Assembly (NCBI GenBank): GCA_963556255.1
Contig: OY744605.1
Location: forward strand, 6,505,122-6,569,121
Length of the DNA: 64,000 nt
Source: Allolobophora icterica
Taxonomy: Eukaryota > Annelida > Clitellata > Crassiclitellata > Lumbricidae
Reading direction: 5' to 3'
Below are positions 1 through 12,200 of the stretch, piece after piece. Under the pieces are notes generated by a model, which did not search any database, was not told where the DNA came from, and worked only from the letters and a program-made list of their open reading frames with translations. Position 1 is the first letter of the stretch, and every line of letters starts with the position of its first letter. The position numbers were made by a program, and so were the translations under genes.

Positions 1-1079
1 CCGCGTCTTCTGTTATGAGTGAGCCTAAGTACACGAAAGTTCCCACTTGTTCTATCTTGCTGCCTTGTACTTTGATGTTGCACTGCTTCCCTGTCAGCGC
101 CATACACTTTGTTTTGCTCATGTTGATCTCCAAGCCCTTCTTTCGTCCTTCTCTGTCCAATCGAGACACCAGTTCTTGCAGTTCCGTTTCCGTGCTTGCC
201 ATTATCACTATGTCATCCGCATATCGTAGATTTGTTATCCTCCTTCCTCCAATTTGAATGCCTCCTGTGTATCCTCTCAGAGCCTCCCTCATTACCATTT
301 CTGATAGTATGTTGAATAAAGTTGGCGAAATTACACACCCCTGTCTGACTCCTCTTCTTATTCTAAACTCACTTGACAGTACTCCTCCGAATTTTACCTT
401 TGCCGTCTGTTTCCTGTACAGTTCTGCTATCAGGTTGATAATGTGTGCTGGATATCCCATTTCAACCATCGATAGCCATAATTGCTCATGTGACACACAA
501 TCGAATGCTTTCTTAAAATCTACAAAGCACATGTATAGCGGTCTTTGGTGCTCTCTCATCTTTTCCATTATAATTCTAAGATTCGTCACCTGATCTCTCG
601 TCCCTTTACCACGCCGAAACCCTGCCTGTACATCTGTCAATTCTGATTCTGTGCGACTTCTTATCCTTTCCAATATGATCTTCAGCAAGATTTTACTCGC
701 ATGTGATACCAATGCTATTGTCCTGTAGTTCCTGCATTGTTTCATATCTCCATTTTTTGGAATTGGTATGAATATTGACTTCGTCCAATCCCCTGGCCAT
801 TCCCCCGTTTCCCACACCTCTACACATATCCTATGCATTCTGTCTGTTGCCGTGTCTCCCGCGAACTTGAATAACTCTGCTGGTACTTCGTCTGGCCCCG
901 CACTTTTCCTTCTTGCTGATTCCTTTATCGCGCGTTCTACCTCCGATCTCAAAGGTGCAGGTTCCTTTGCGTGCTCTCCCTCTATTTTACCTGTATCCTC
1001 ACCGTCATATAGTTCCTCACAATACTCCTTCCATCTTTCCACTATTTCTTCTCGTAGTACACATACGATTACAATAGGT
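1..1079 (-). mobile_element. Non-LTR retrotransposon reverse transcriptase, open frame running off left edge
   Basis: Read on the minus strand, one frame stays open from 1078 to base 2, about 359 codons, and continues beyond the window. Its 5' limit is a stop at 1081-1079 just inside a (TAA)n run. The frame shows reverse-transcriptase blocks in the right order: QAGFRRGKGTRDQ, then FVDFKKAFD, then GVRQGCVISPTLFNI, then the catalytic YADDIVIM. Upstream of these is a LINE-type linker with the motif SAGPDEVPAELF. The blocks place it in a LINE-type non-LTR element; I cannot fix the clade. The copy is 5'-truncated, abuts the tail of a SINE in the same orientation, and has no stop or frameshift in the part visible, so it is probably young. 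The endonuclease domain is absent. Confidence 0.9.
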
Positions 1080-1080
1080 T

Positions 1081-1345
1081 AATAATAATAATAATAATCT
1101 TCGTTTTTAATATCTTCAAACTGACAATAACGCAGTATGATTACAAATCAGTATGAACGGATGATCACAAGTTATTACAGGAGTCGAATTTAACTGTACA
1201 CGGCAGCCATGCAAGGCGGCCATCACGTCATACGTCGCATTTTAACAACGCGCCATCTCACGAATGAAAGGCTGAGTGGACCTAAATTTGGGGAGGTTGC
1301 GGGAAGCGATCCCGCTACCTCGCCAGTGATGTTACCACTACTCTA
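1081..1345 (-). mobile_element. tRNA-derived SINE, family A, with (ATT)n tail
   Basis: On the minus strand this matches 39060-39360 (plus) over most of its length. Both copies carry the stretch tagagtagtggtaacatcac, which resembles a Pol III A box, and a B-box-like gggatcgcttccc about 45 bases later. Both end in (ATT)n. The tail of this copy (1081-1100) touches the truncated end of the reverse-transcriptase fragment. Confidence 0.75.
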
Positions 1346-2069
1346 TGATTAGATGAGTTCAGAGAGAGTGTTAGATTTAGCCTAGACTTGGTGAGGCCTA
1401 AACCTATTTCTATAACAGCAAGGCATTTAAAGAGAAAATTAAAATGATTTTCAAAAGAAAGCATTTACTCAGGTGAAATGGAATTTGCTACACAAACCAT
1501 ATAAAAAGGTTCTACATAATATACGTATATATAATGTAGTACACATAAAGTTTAGAAAAGCACCCAGAAATTTTGAATTTATTTTACCCCCCCCCCCGCG
1601 GATTGTGAGGCCCTAAGCTGTAGCTTTTTTAGCTTATGTCTATATCCGGCACTGCGTTTAATCGCCATGCCTGACAGTAGGCCTAATAATTAAATAAAAA
1701 TATTGATAAGAACAAAACTGATAACGATAGTAAAAGTAATAATAATGAAGATGGCGATGAAAATGTGATCATGATGATGATAGTGAATCTTCAGAGCTCA
1801 AAATTAACGCCTTCCTCCGAGACAATAAAAATGGGTAATGTTTCTCTTGGTCTCTTGGATATGAAAAGTGGGGGTTATGGCACCTTCCAGTCCAAAAGTG
1901 AGTTACGAGTACCCATCAACACCCCGAAAATTACGCCTGTGCACTCACTAAATAAATAAATCAATCAGGCAATCAGTCGTTCACTTCCTCAATCAGTAAA
2001 TCACCCACCTACTATGTACTCAGTCATTCAATCACTTGACTCGCTCACTCACCCACTACCTCTTCCGAT
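1346..2069. other. Gene-free stretch
   Basis: I see no exon here. The stretch holds a C9 run near 1588, AT-rich sequence with ATAA-type runs and short trinucleotide runs around 1765. Confidence 0.5.
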
Positions 2070-2077
2070 CCATCCTT

Positions 2078-2290
2078 CCACCCACCCACCCACCCACCCA
2101 CCCACCCACCCACCCACCCACCCACCCACCCACCCACCCACCCACCCACCCACCCACCCACCCACCCACCCACCCACCCACCCATCCATCCATCCATCCA
2201 TCCATCCATCCATCCATCCATCCATCCATCCATCCATCCATCCATCCATCATCCATGCATCATCCATCCATCATCCATCCATCCACCCAT
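2078..2290 (+). repeat. (CCCA)n followed by (CCAT)n microsatellite
   Basis: About 100 bases of CCCA repeats pass directly into about 100 bases of CCAT repeats. The apparent proteins in all frames (THPP-type, SIHP-type) are translations of the repeat. Confidence 0.98.
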
Positions 2291-2299
2291 CCGTCTGTC

Positions 2300-4233
2300 T
2301 AGCACCACAAAGGAATTTCAATCCATATCAATTGCATTATTAACTGAAAGAAATTTTTCTGCGTGTTTGTCTACAGAACCTTTGGCCCAAGGAGACTTTC
2401 GGAAGAAGAGGATTCTGACTTTCTTCTTCATACCAGAGAAGCTCAAGATTTCAACAAAAATAGTTTTTATGCAATTGACACGAAATAGCCCAACGAAGGC
2501 TCACGTCCAAGCTCCTTAATCCAATTCTCAGTAACTAGGGGTCACAATTCTCCAAGTCGAATAATTCTCCGAGCCATGTAATTCTTCGAGTAATATAATT
2601 CTCTTATAGCCATGTAAATCTCCGAGCTGTAAAATGATTATTCTTCGAGCCATATAATTCTCTGAGTCAGATCATAATCACAATAAATAAGCGGTCAGAA
2701 TTCTCTAGGTGGTATGGAATTTTATATCCACAGGATGTAAAGGGACCTAAACGAATTTTGAATTATCACACTCTCTGCAAAACTGATTCCGTCGTTTGAA
2801 CAAAACAAGTCTTTATAAATCGTGTAATAAATTCATTCTCAAAAGCGAACAAGTAACATAATCAATCAATTCAATGATCATTTATACGCATTTAGCCGAT
2901 ATAGGACAATCAATCTGGCCGCAGTAACCTTTCGTGTACAAATATGCCAATTATGAAATAAAATTGTAATTATCTTCAAGTCTAATGTTCATTATCATTT
3001 CGTCAATAATGTTTGACGTACGAACATTAATGTTTATTTTTAATCTATTAAGTGTCTTTGCCCTCTTTCTGTCCCAACTTTTTTCATCCCTCTCCGTTCC
3101 ATCAGTTCATTTATTTCTTTATTATTGGAACTGTTTACTCCACGTTTATTTTCAAAAATTAAGACAAAAAACAACAACACACAGACAAAAACTCTCAGGA
3201 ATCAAGGCTAAAACTAAGACTAAAAATTAAACCTCCTCTATGTAGGCCTACTTCTTGTTTTCTACCAAAATTTCCAGGCTGCAAAATATTTGGGTGTGTG
3301 GGTGCATGTCCCCACCCATTAGTCCGTACCACCAAACTTCTCAACCCTTTTATATCGCCAGCTATTCACTATCCAACCCCATCCCGATATAGGCCTACTA
3401 GTTCCTCGTCACACCTTCCATATCTCGGCCTCCAGTGTCCTCTCTCAGATTCGGCAACCACTCCTTAACCTGCCGCGTCAGCTCTTGGACAAACTCTCGA
3501 AAGACCTTCCCCCAGTTCGCTCACCCCATCTCTCTCTCTCACCCATCTCTCTCTCCCCTTTCAGACTGAGCAATACGCTTGTCCTTTCTACTGCACCATT
3601 TCAATTAAGACTGAAAATGAGTGTGTCAAGATTTCTAGAGTGATTTTTCTACCCCAGCACCATCCCATGGCCATCGTCATCATCATAAATGATTCCAGTT
3701 GGACAGCATCCATTCTTTCCGGCTTGAAATCCCAAGATTCTGACCTCACATCTAAACTGACCCAGCAACCTAAATCTTGCCGGCTGGATTTGTTATAAGC
3801 CCCAGCCACCTACTGTAAAAAACATACAATTGGAATCTGGCATGTACACAGAGTTTTAGCGCTACAGAAGTTCACCTAAAAATGATAAAAAAAATTATTA
3901 TTAATATCATTATATATTAATATTTTATATTAACATACATAATATTACTATATAAAGTCTATACCAATATTAGATATTAATATAATGATAATACATCAAT
4001 AATAATATTATTATCGTTACTAATTAATTAATTAATTAAGTAATTAAGCCGGAGGGGACGCCATCAAGTCTTGTTTGATTACGCAGATGGAAAATGTCTG
4101 CAACGGTTTCATTATCAAAAGCAAAGTCATAGATGTAGGCTACAGACAAGTTGCATCAGTCAATCACTCGTAGAGACCATCATCTTCTTCATCATCGTCA
4201 TAGTCGTTGTTGTACTCATAGTTGTAGTCGTTA
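2300..4233. other. Gene-free stretch with weak tandem repeat
   Basis: A degenerate short repeat of the form aattctccgagccatgta recurs about six times between 2535 and 2670. The rest is AT-rich. No exon was recognised. 4137-4230 is the 3' flank of microprotein gene A and is rich in CAT/GTT triplets. Confidence 0.5.
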
Positions 4234-5911
4234 TCATCTGATGACGAAATCCGAGCATGACTTGAGCACCATCGAGTAGACCGTAGTCATGGCAACTCGC
4301 GCGAAGACGCCGTCCCGAGCTTCCGGTCCTGCGCAGTCGAGTAGTTTATGTGGTACGCTGGGGCCATCTGGCTTTCGTGACTTCCCGCTGTTTAAATTAA
4401 ATTAAACAGACAATCCTGCTTACTGACTTTGCTGGAAAGTTCAAAATTAATTAATTATAAGCAGAATATTACGCGTATAATATTAGAGACTGGGACTTTT
4501 CTAGCGCATTTCAAAGGATACCTCATAAGAGCGATTCACACTAGTCTATACTGGTCAAAAGTTGCGAAAGAATCGCACGAATGGGGTCTAACAATCCAGC
4601 GGGCCTCCTTTCATTAGGAAGGCGTCATTGTTCCTAACTAAACCCCAGTAAATGAGACAAAGCTAAAACCTCCGTTCAATGAAGCACAGATGTCTTTGCA
4701 GATGGGTGGAATCTCGTGTCCTGTTTACGATTACCCCATCGCCGTCTTAGATGGCCTGGCAATGATTTGTGTCGTAGCCATACGGTTGATGCTTTGGGCT
4801 GCCTTGAGAGCTGGGGTCTGTAGCATGCCGATATAATTGGCAATATTATCAGCGTGAAATTATACAAATCCTCTATTAATTTACAACCTCATTTTACTAA
4901 GACAAGCAATTCAGCTGACGGCCAGAGCACTCAGAGATAATCCGGGAACTGATGCGGGAAGAGCAAACATTTCTTTGAGAAAACCTTTCATAGTAAGCGA
5001 CCAGGCTGCTAACCGATCCCATATAAATGATCACGCAAGGGCTCAAACTGTGAAATGACGCTATCTAGTGTAGGCTGTGACAAGGACGAGCGTGCATGGG
5101 TGATAAGAATGACTGTGCAAGATCAAGTACCAACAGGTCCATTAAACTGGGCAAGCATGGGCTCGAAATGTAAAACTTTGCTATTTATTTAGTTGGCCGG
5201 AATTTTATTATTAGCAGGCCTATTAAACAGACATTTGTAAGGCGCACAATAGTCTTAAAGGCCTGTGCAACGAATCTATAACGCTCGATCATATGCTACA
5301 ATAATGATGAGATGACGTGTCATGTGCGGGTTGAATTTAGACGCGTCTACAGTTGCTCTGCTTGAACATAAATCCGATCAATTCACATTAAACATCTGTT
5401 ACATCTACAAGTATTCATGTCGTTTGGGTCAACGGCTTTGCTTAAACATCTAAATATCTAAAGAAACAGTCTCTGGGCCTTCATATTATTGTTACGAAAG
5501 ATTGAATACGACATGCGCAATAAGCAGGTTAGGACAGACTATATTCAGGCCAGTGGCTATATTTACACGCGTAAGGATTCGCTAATATTTTAGCTTCAAA
5601 ATGCTAGCCCAGTCCATTATAAAAGGTCGGAATATGCCAGCTTTAGTCCCTTTAAGTTGAACATCTGAGGGTGTTAGCTTATAGGCGAATTCAGTTACCG
5701 AATTCTTTGCCAGGACTCAAAGTGTGTACAGAGCCACAAGCCCACACCAAGCCAGACTAAGCAGCTCATTAAATATTACCACAAAATGGTCGGGCAAAGC
5801 ACGCCCTCTTCTTCGTAAAACCGACATTTCGTGCATTAAAATGACCAAAAACACGAAGCGAAACGCTAAGATGCGGTCGGAAACTCACCCTGTCGACATA
5901 CAACATCCCAT
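4234..5911 (-). CDS. Microprotein gene A (MGCC family), two exons, 58 residues
   Basis: Coding parts on the minus strand are 5911-5889 (exon 1, 23 bases) and 4387-4234 (exon 2, 154 bases, with TGA at 4236-4234). Exon 1 encodes MGCCMST plus two bases of a Gly codon and ends at GG|GTGAGT. Exon 2 starts after tttaaacag; its first base completes the Gly codon, so the intron (1501 bases) is phase 2. The protein has 58 residues. Gly2 followed by Cys3, Cys4 and Ser6 fits N-myristoylation plus palmitoylation, which would place it on a membrane (inference). Exon 2 has [10 protein letters not shown], then VAMTTVYSMV, and ends DFVIR. Genes B (9262-14629) and C (27943-32193) share both exons, both splice phases and the stop position. 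I do not recognise the family. A middle exon of matching phase cannot be excluded. Confidence 0.6.
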
Positions 5912-6175
5912 GGCAATTTTTTCGGACGAAAATCGAGTATTTTAGCGCAGTTCCTGTTCAGATTTCTGCTGTCTAGATGTCTAGATATGCCGCTGGTACC
6001 GTCGATGTACACTCTCATACGCACGCACACACAGTCGTACTACATTTTGTACACACACCATGGATAGCCACTTATTGTGAAGCCATGAGCCATACGCGCG
6101 TTTAGCGCTTGCGGAATAAACGCGCCTGCGTCGTATTTTTACTTTTAAATCGCGGATTTATTCGGCGCCCAGGTT
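5912..6175 (-). promoter_or_regulatory. Shared 5' region of microprotein gene A
   Basis: This block upstream of the ATG at 5911 is alignable with 14630-14890 and 27690-27942. Shared landmarks on the gene strand are cgcgcgtatggctcatggctt, an aagtggct word, and a gtac(a/g)aaatg(c/t)agtacg word. Copies B and C also share a gatggcga word that resembles a YY1-type start site. An upstream ATG beginning a short reading frame (MVCVQNVVR here) is present in all three copies but its frame is not kept between them, so it is a uORF rather than an N-terminal extension. Confidence 0.5.
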
Positions 6176-7691
6176 TTCTTGTAAGAGGCTATTAAAATGA
6201 AAGTGAGTGTGGTGTTGAGAACTGACTGAAGCAGACTAAACAGCATATTATATGCATGAGATAGGAGCTCTCTGGAGTAGGCCTAATTTCAACGATTTCG
6301 GTAGCGTTGCAGACTAAAGTTACCGTTTCTTATGCTCAAAATATATATTTCCGTATTACATTATGGAAAAATAAATAGTAAATTAATAATGAGGTTTCTG
6401 AGCAGAGTTTTAGCCAATCTGGAAGGCATTTTGATTGGCAAGAGACGCAGAAACGAAATATGTATAGGTAGATGCTCTTTACGGCGGGAAACGCGTTTCC
6501 TGGGATAAAAAAATAGGCAAGTAAAATCAATACTTGTCACCTGTTGAATTGAGTTTATTATGGCTGGGCAGAAACAAAGAGGAGTGTAGATTTTAATGAC
6601 AAAGGAGCGAATAGGTACAAAGAGAATTGGAGGCTGAACAGCAGCGACACCTTTCGTCCAGTGATTCACCGGAAAACGCATACACCAAACTGCGGATAGC
6701 AATTGGTTGAATAAAGAATATTCTTATCTTATCTTATCTTCTGGATTTTGGGTTTTAATCAGACGTAACATCAGATCAGGTTTTATACTATTCTGCTTAT
6801 TATCCACCGTAGCATCACGCTGCGTCCTTGGCCTGACCGCCATCCGGCAACGATTCTGACCAAACATTAAACTAATTCAACCTAATCCATCGAGCCTAAT
6901 CAAAATTGTGATCTGTTTGAGAAGTCCAGTAAAAGTAAGAAGGAAATTACAACACATAAGCAAACATTTGCTTACTTATTTACTTATTTTATAATTTTTA
7001 TTTCGATTTATTACTTCTATGTTTTACAATAAATGCTTCTAGCTACTGTCCCATTGTGCGTTTGCTAATGGTGTAATAAAGAATATACTTACTTACTTAT
7101 TACTTACTTACCTACTTACTTACTTAGTTACTTATTTACTTACAGGTATTGGCCAAATAAATCATTTGTGACATTATAATCTGCTTCTGTGATAGTTTAT
7201 TTTTTTAAATGCATGTAATGCAAGTGCGCTTGTTAGATGCAAATAAAGGCTACTTACTTACTTACTCATGAGTAACCATGGAAACGGCCCGTAAGCGTCA
7301 ACCTGGAGTCGACCGAACTGCAACCTACCAGATCAATACAATGACAAGTCACGTACAGACCTCGTGACACGTCGGTATACTTACTGGCCGACAGATGGCA
7401 GGGAACAAGATGATCAGAATTCCATAAGAACCATGCTGGAGTGCCCACATGGAACCCAAATGGGACCCATATTCTCATATTAGACCCGCATAGAGTCCAT
7501 ACGGATCCCATCTTCTACCCATTGAAATGCTGGCATTGAAGCATCAAGTCAAGCGCTCCCATGACTAAATTCAACTTGCGAAAAGGTGCAATACTTGTTA
7601 TTCAATAAGATTGAATAACCACACTTCATACGATGCTGCATGACAGATCCTTCATGTCATTTTGTTCTCGACTTTAGACTTGCCGCTTTCA
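6176..7691. other. Gene-free stretch with LINE/SINE tails
   Basis: There are two retroposon-type 3' ends, each with an aataaagaat word followed by a short repeat: (TCTTA)n at 6722-6742 and (ACTT)n at 7085-7140. A second (ACTT)n run sits at 7252-7266. Similar ends occur at 15560-15615 and 39385-39420. No exon was recognised. Confidence 0.55.
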
Positions 7692-7952
7692 CAGAGGCGT
7701 AACATTGGTCTAAAAAGTGGGGGTACCAATTTCTTCTCCACTTTCGCTTTTCGCATGGAGACCATTTTGGACATATTACCCTGCCAGTATTCTCATCAAT
7801 TTTTGTGTCAATAAAAAAACCATCTTTTTAATTGCAGTAATAATAAAATATTGACTGGCATTATTTAAAAAGTGGGGGTAGGGCCTACGGTAACCTCCTG
7901 TTATAAAAGTTGGGGTACAGGTGCCCTGGTACCCCCACAAATTACCCCTACT
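7692..7952 (+). mobile_element. hAT-type MITE, family 'GGTACC' copy 1
   Basis: It starts CAGAGGCGTAAC and ends in a decayed inverse of that. The flanks are CGCTTTCA (7684-7691) and TGCTTTCA (7953-7960), an 8-bp target duplication with one mismatch. Inside is the phrase ggtctaaaaagtgggggtac shared with 35654-35977, 37481-37600 and (inverted) 60472-60670. Confidence 0.8.
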
Positions 7953-7983
7953 TGCTTTCAGATTGCTTATCCACCACAGGCTG

Positions 7984-8186
<203 letters not shown>

Positions 8187-8289
8187 GTCTTCTTCTTACT
8201 CTCCCTCTCGCTCTCTGCCCGTTCCCATTCTCATGCAGGGTACGTCATCAGAGGAATTAAACAATTGAAGGTTCATGGTGCGGTCAACC

Positions 8290-8472
8290 TTCGGAGCGAA
8301 GATGACTGAAGACAAGACCAGACGAGGCGAGACAAAAACAATACAAGATAAGACAATTAGAGAAGATAAGACAACACAAGACAATCAAAGCCTTTGCCAA
8401 GACAATACAAGACACGACAAAGCAGGACAATACAATACAATTAGATTCAAGATAAAACAATACTAGACAAAG
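8290..8472 (+). repeat. Degenerate (AAGAC/ATACA)n tract
   Basis: A loose pentamer repeat of gacaa/agaca words. It continues at 9016-9060 after the inserted hAT MITE and resembles the (GACAA)n at 53896-53930. Confidence 0.75.
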
Positions 8473-8473
8473 C

Positions 8474-9015
8474 CAGTGTGATTCTCCTTACAGATTTTAT
8501 TTTAGTTACAGTTACAGTTATAGTTAATGGTTTTTCATTTTAGTTATAGTTACAGTTATAGTTAATATTATTTTTTAGTTACAGTTATAGTTATCGTTAA
8601 CGAAATCATTTTGCTTTCGTTAACGAAAACATTTTCGTTACCGTTATCGTTAATGAAAATCACACTGAATTATGAAGACGTGTTACACAATAATTTGCTT
8701 AGAGCTTTGACGAATGGGTCCATTCAGCTTCATGAATACACAGCGCTCCATATTCACCGACATCCAAGGCGAACATAGGAATCATTTTGCTTTCGTTAAC
8801 GGGTGTATTTTCACGTTCTCACGTTAGTTGATATTGCACTTTTTTATTCGTATTAACGAAAATAACAATGAATTTTCGTTAGTGTTATTTTCGTTATAGT
8901 TATAGTTATAGTTAATGATATTTTTTAGTTATAGTTATAGTTATCGTTAACGAAATCATTTTTTGTTCGTTAACGAACATTTTCGTTATCGTTAACGTTA
9001 ACGAGAATCACACTG
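8474..9015 (+). mobile_element. hAT-type MITE with GTTA-rich ends, copy 1
   Basis: The 542-bp element starts CAGTGTGATTCTC and ends GAGAATCACACTG. It is flanked by perfect 8-bp duplications GACAAAGC (8466-8473 and 9016-9023). Both subterminal regions are full of ttatagttat and cgttaacgaaa words. The second copy is inverted at 44442-44990. It has no coding capacity. The 8-bp duplication and CAGTG ends point to the hAT superfamily. Confidence 0.9.
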
Positions 9016-9261
9016 GACAAAGCATGACAATGCAAGACAAGACCAGATAATTTAATACGATTTTGTTCTATTTAGATTTAATTTTCTTTCATTTACAACA
9101 TTTTCACACGTCCGCGCCGAACTACTTCAGCCTGGATATCAGGCTTCTGAACTACATTCCTATCAAAAGAAAAGTCATAGATGTAAGAGTTAGCATAAAA
9201 CGATCCAGTCAGTTTCTCGGAGAGACCATCATCACCATTGTCGTTGTAGCTGTCGTCGTTA

Positions 9262-12200
9262 TCATCTGATGACGAAGTCCGCACATGAACTGAACACCAG
9301 CGAGTAGATCGTAGTCATGGCAACGCGGTACGAGACGCTGTCGCTGACTTCCGGTCCTGCGCAGTCGAGCAGTCTGTGGTTGCTAGGTCCATCTGGCAAA
9401 CGCTGCTGTTTCCTGCTACAATGAAAAATATAGATTATATTATTGTCAGTCATTCGTTCAGTCATTAAGAATCAGAAGCTGTCTACACATAGCTAGAAAT
9501 TGTGGCGTTCAGTGCAAAAATCAACAGATCTCCCCAAAAGAATAGTTTCAATTTTATGGCTTAGACCATATACGTGTGAATTCCCCAACTTTAGCGACAC
9601 AAGACATCTTTGTCAGTGAGACCAACTTGTTAGCCAACGCTTAATCGTATCTGATCCGGAGGAGTCGAGTTCTGGCTCAACCTTTATGATACAATCAACA
9701 CCCAGAGAGTTCAAGGCAAGAAGGTCACCGAGAAGCTAAGCATAGGCGTAACTTGTGTTGTGACGGTGATGTTCGGTCACCACCAATTTTAAAAGTGGTG
9801 GTGACAGTCACTATGCACCACTTTTAGCCGTGTGTTGAAGTATTTTTGGGATATGACACCATTATTTTGGTTGGAAAGTTCAGACGTTCCTTAGGATGGC
9901 ATTGATTCCCGCGTGACTGTTGTTTATCTGAATCATGGTCTCAGTGTCATCAACATATTAACTGTTATTAAACTGAATGTAGGCCTAAACATGGACTTTG
10001 CCATCTGCGAGTGACCTTACAGTGGCGGACAAAGCATGCTAAATTTATATGAAGGGGGAAGAGGGAGGAGGGAAAAGGGAGACAGAAGGGGACTCGTCAC
10101 AACCACTTTGTGTTGCAAATTAATTTAGGACCAACGCCCTTGAAGCCAAGACGACATCACATGCGCAGAAAGTAAAGACAAAGAATTCTCTGTCTTCTAT
10201 AAACAGGGCTCCAGGATGTAACGATGTATCAGCTTACAAACCCCGGAAACAAATTGAGACCGACATTTTTATAGCCATCCCAGACGGCCAAGTACATTTG
10301 TAAGTATGTAAGTTATTAATAACCTCTATCGCGCCGGTGTCTAGTGCACAAGGCAGGAAATGATGGCGCACCAAAACCAAGCAATAATGAGGTAAATATC
10401 TAGGAAAGAGTTCGTTGAAACAGAGAGACAGCCTATGTTGGATACTTTAATCTGAAAGAAGTAAGTACATTTGACCCAGGGGGCGGGGAAGGCAACTATT
10501 GGTCCACTGTGGGCTCAATGTGGGACCAGGTGAGGGCTGCTTTGAAATTGTTTTCTCTGCCAGTCATCAAATACCTCGACAATTATCAGTGCCGTACAGC
10601 TCGTGTAAGCTTACTAAAGAATAGCTACAGTTGGTTTTAACATACAATACAATACAATACAATACAATACAATACAATACAACTGCAATTTGATAGTGCC
10701 CTCCTTACATAGTTCAGAAGTGCACATTGAAGCCGTGCAACCATTAACAGCTACAAGTAGACTGGAAGAGGTAAGTTTTCAGTTTAGAACGAAAGACAGT
10801 TTCGCTAAGAGAGTTGCGAATATGAGGAGGTAGAGAGTTTCAGATGGAGGGGTCGGCAAGTATACATGTGAATGAACGCTGGACAAAGACAAGACGAGTA
10901 CCAGGAACAACATACTCTCCAGCAGATGCTGGTCGAAGACAGGAGCGGCCTTTAACACAGTTAACATAGCATAACATAACATACATGTTACATGAAACTA
11001 CATATCATTGGATCACATTACATAACAGACCGAAATTTGATCGACAGACCAGACGAATACACTGTCCCTGGATCTGCGTCTCAGTCTGTGTGTGCCTGCA
11101 TGTGTCTGTGTGTGCCTGCATGTGTCTGTGTGTGTGTCTGCGTGTGTCTGTGTGTGCCTGTGTGTGTCTGCGTGTGTCTGTGTGTGCCTGCATGTGTCTG
11201 GGTGTGTCTGTGTGTGCCTGCATGTGTCTGCGTGTGTCTGTGTGTGCCTGCATGTGTCTGCGTGTGTCTGTGTGTGCCTGCATGTGTCTGTGTGTGTCTG
11301 CGTGTGTCTGTGTGTGTCTATGTGTGTGAGTGCGTAAGTATGTGTTACTGTAACCTTCTACTAGCGGATTGAATAAAAACGATACAGAGTATTAGTTATT
11401 AGCCGGTAATAGACGCCAGAAATGACGCTAAGACTGTGTACATAGACCTCTGCTCGACCGCATCGCGAATTTGCATATGAATGAGTGGATGGATGGTTGG
11501 ATGGATGGATGGATGGATGGATGGATGGATGGAAGAATGGATGGGTGGAACGTTGGGTGGATGGACGGATGGATAGATGGATGGTTGGATGTCTGTATGG
11601 ATGGACGGTGGAAGACTGGATGGATTGAACGTTAGATGGATGGATGGATGGATGGATGGATGAATGAAAGGTTGAGTAGATGGAAGGGTGGGGTGGATGG
11701 ATGGATGGATGGATGGATGGATGGATGGATGGATGGTTGGATGGCTGGAAGAATGGATGGATAGATGGATGGTTGGATGTCTGTATGGATGGACGGTGGA
11801 AGAATGGATGGATGGAACGTTGGATGGATGGATGGATGAATGAAAGGTTGAGTAGATGGAAGGGTGGGGTGGATGGATGGATGGATGGATGGATGGATGG
11901 ATGGATGGATGGATGGATAGATGGATGGATTCGACAATATCGCGTGACTGGGAATCGAACCTCATCTGCCCGTCAGCCACCTTGCTACCCGCAGGCGTTG
12001 TCCGTCGACATTCAAACTTTGATGCTTTTCTCGCGTGATTCAGCAAAATGCACCAACTTCTCTCTGAAGGCGAACTGCTATAGATAACGCTTTAGGCTCA
12101 ACCTCTGCAACAGGTCGGACCACGCTTACTCTAAGTCAAAGGTTGACAATCGACTTTGCCCTGGGTTCCCCTTTGTACAATACAATTCTGTGCTGAGCCT

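Noticed and set aside
9304..9422. Plus-strand frame starting MATRYETLS over exon 2 of gene B (also at 4288 and, with a stop, opposite 32150)
   Set aside because: The plus-strand frame is on the opposite strand of the phase-matched exon 2, has a stop in copy C, and lacks a conserved end. The shared block with ETS-like cttccgg and NRF1-like tgcgca words is better explained by conserved codons DCAGPE.
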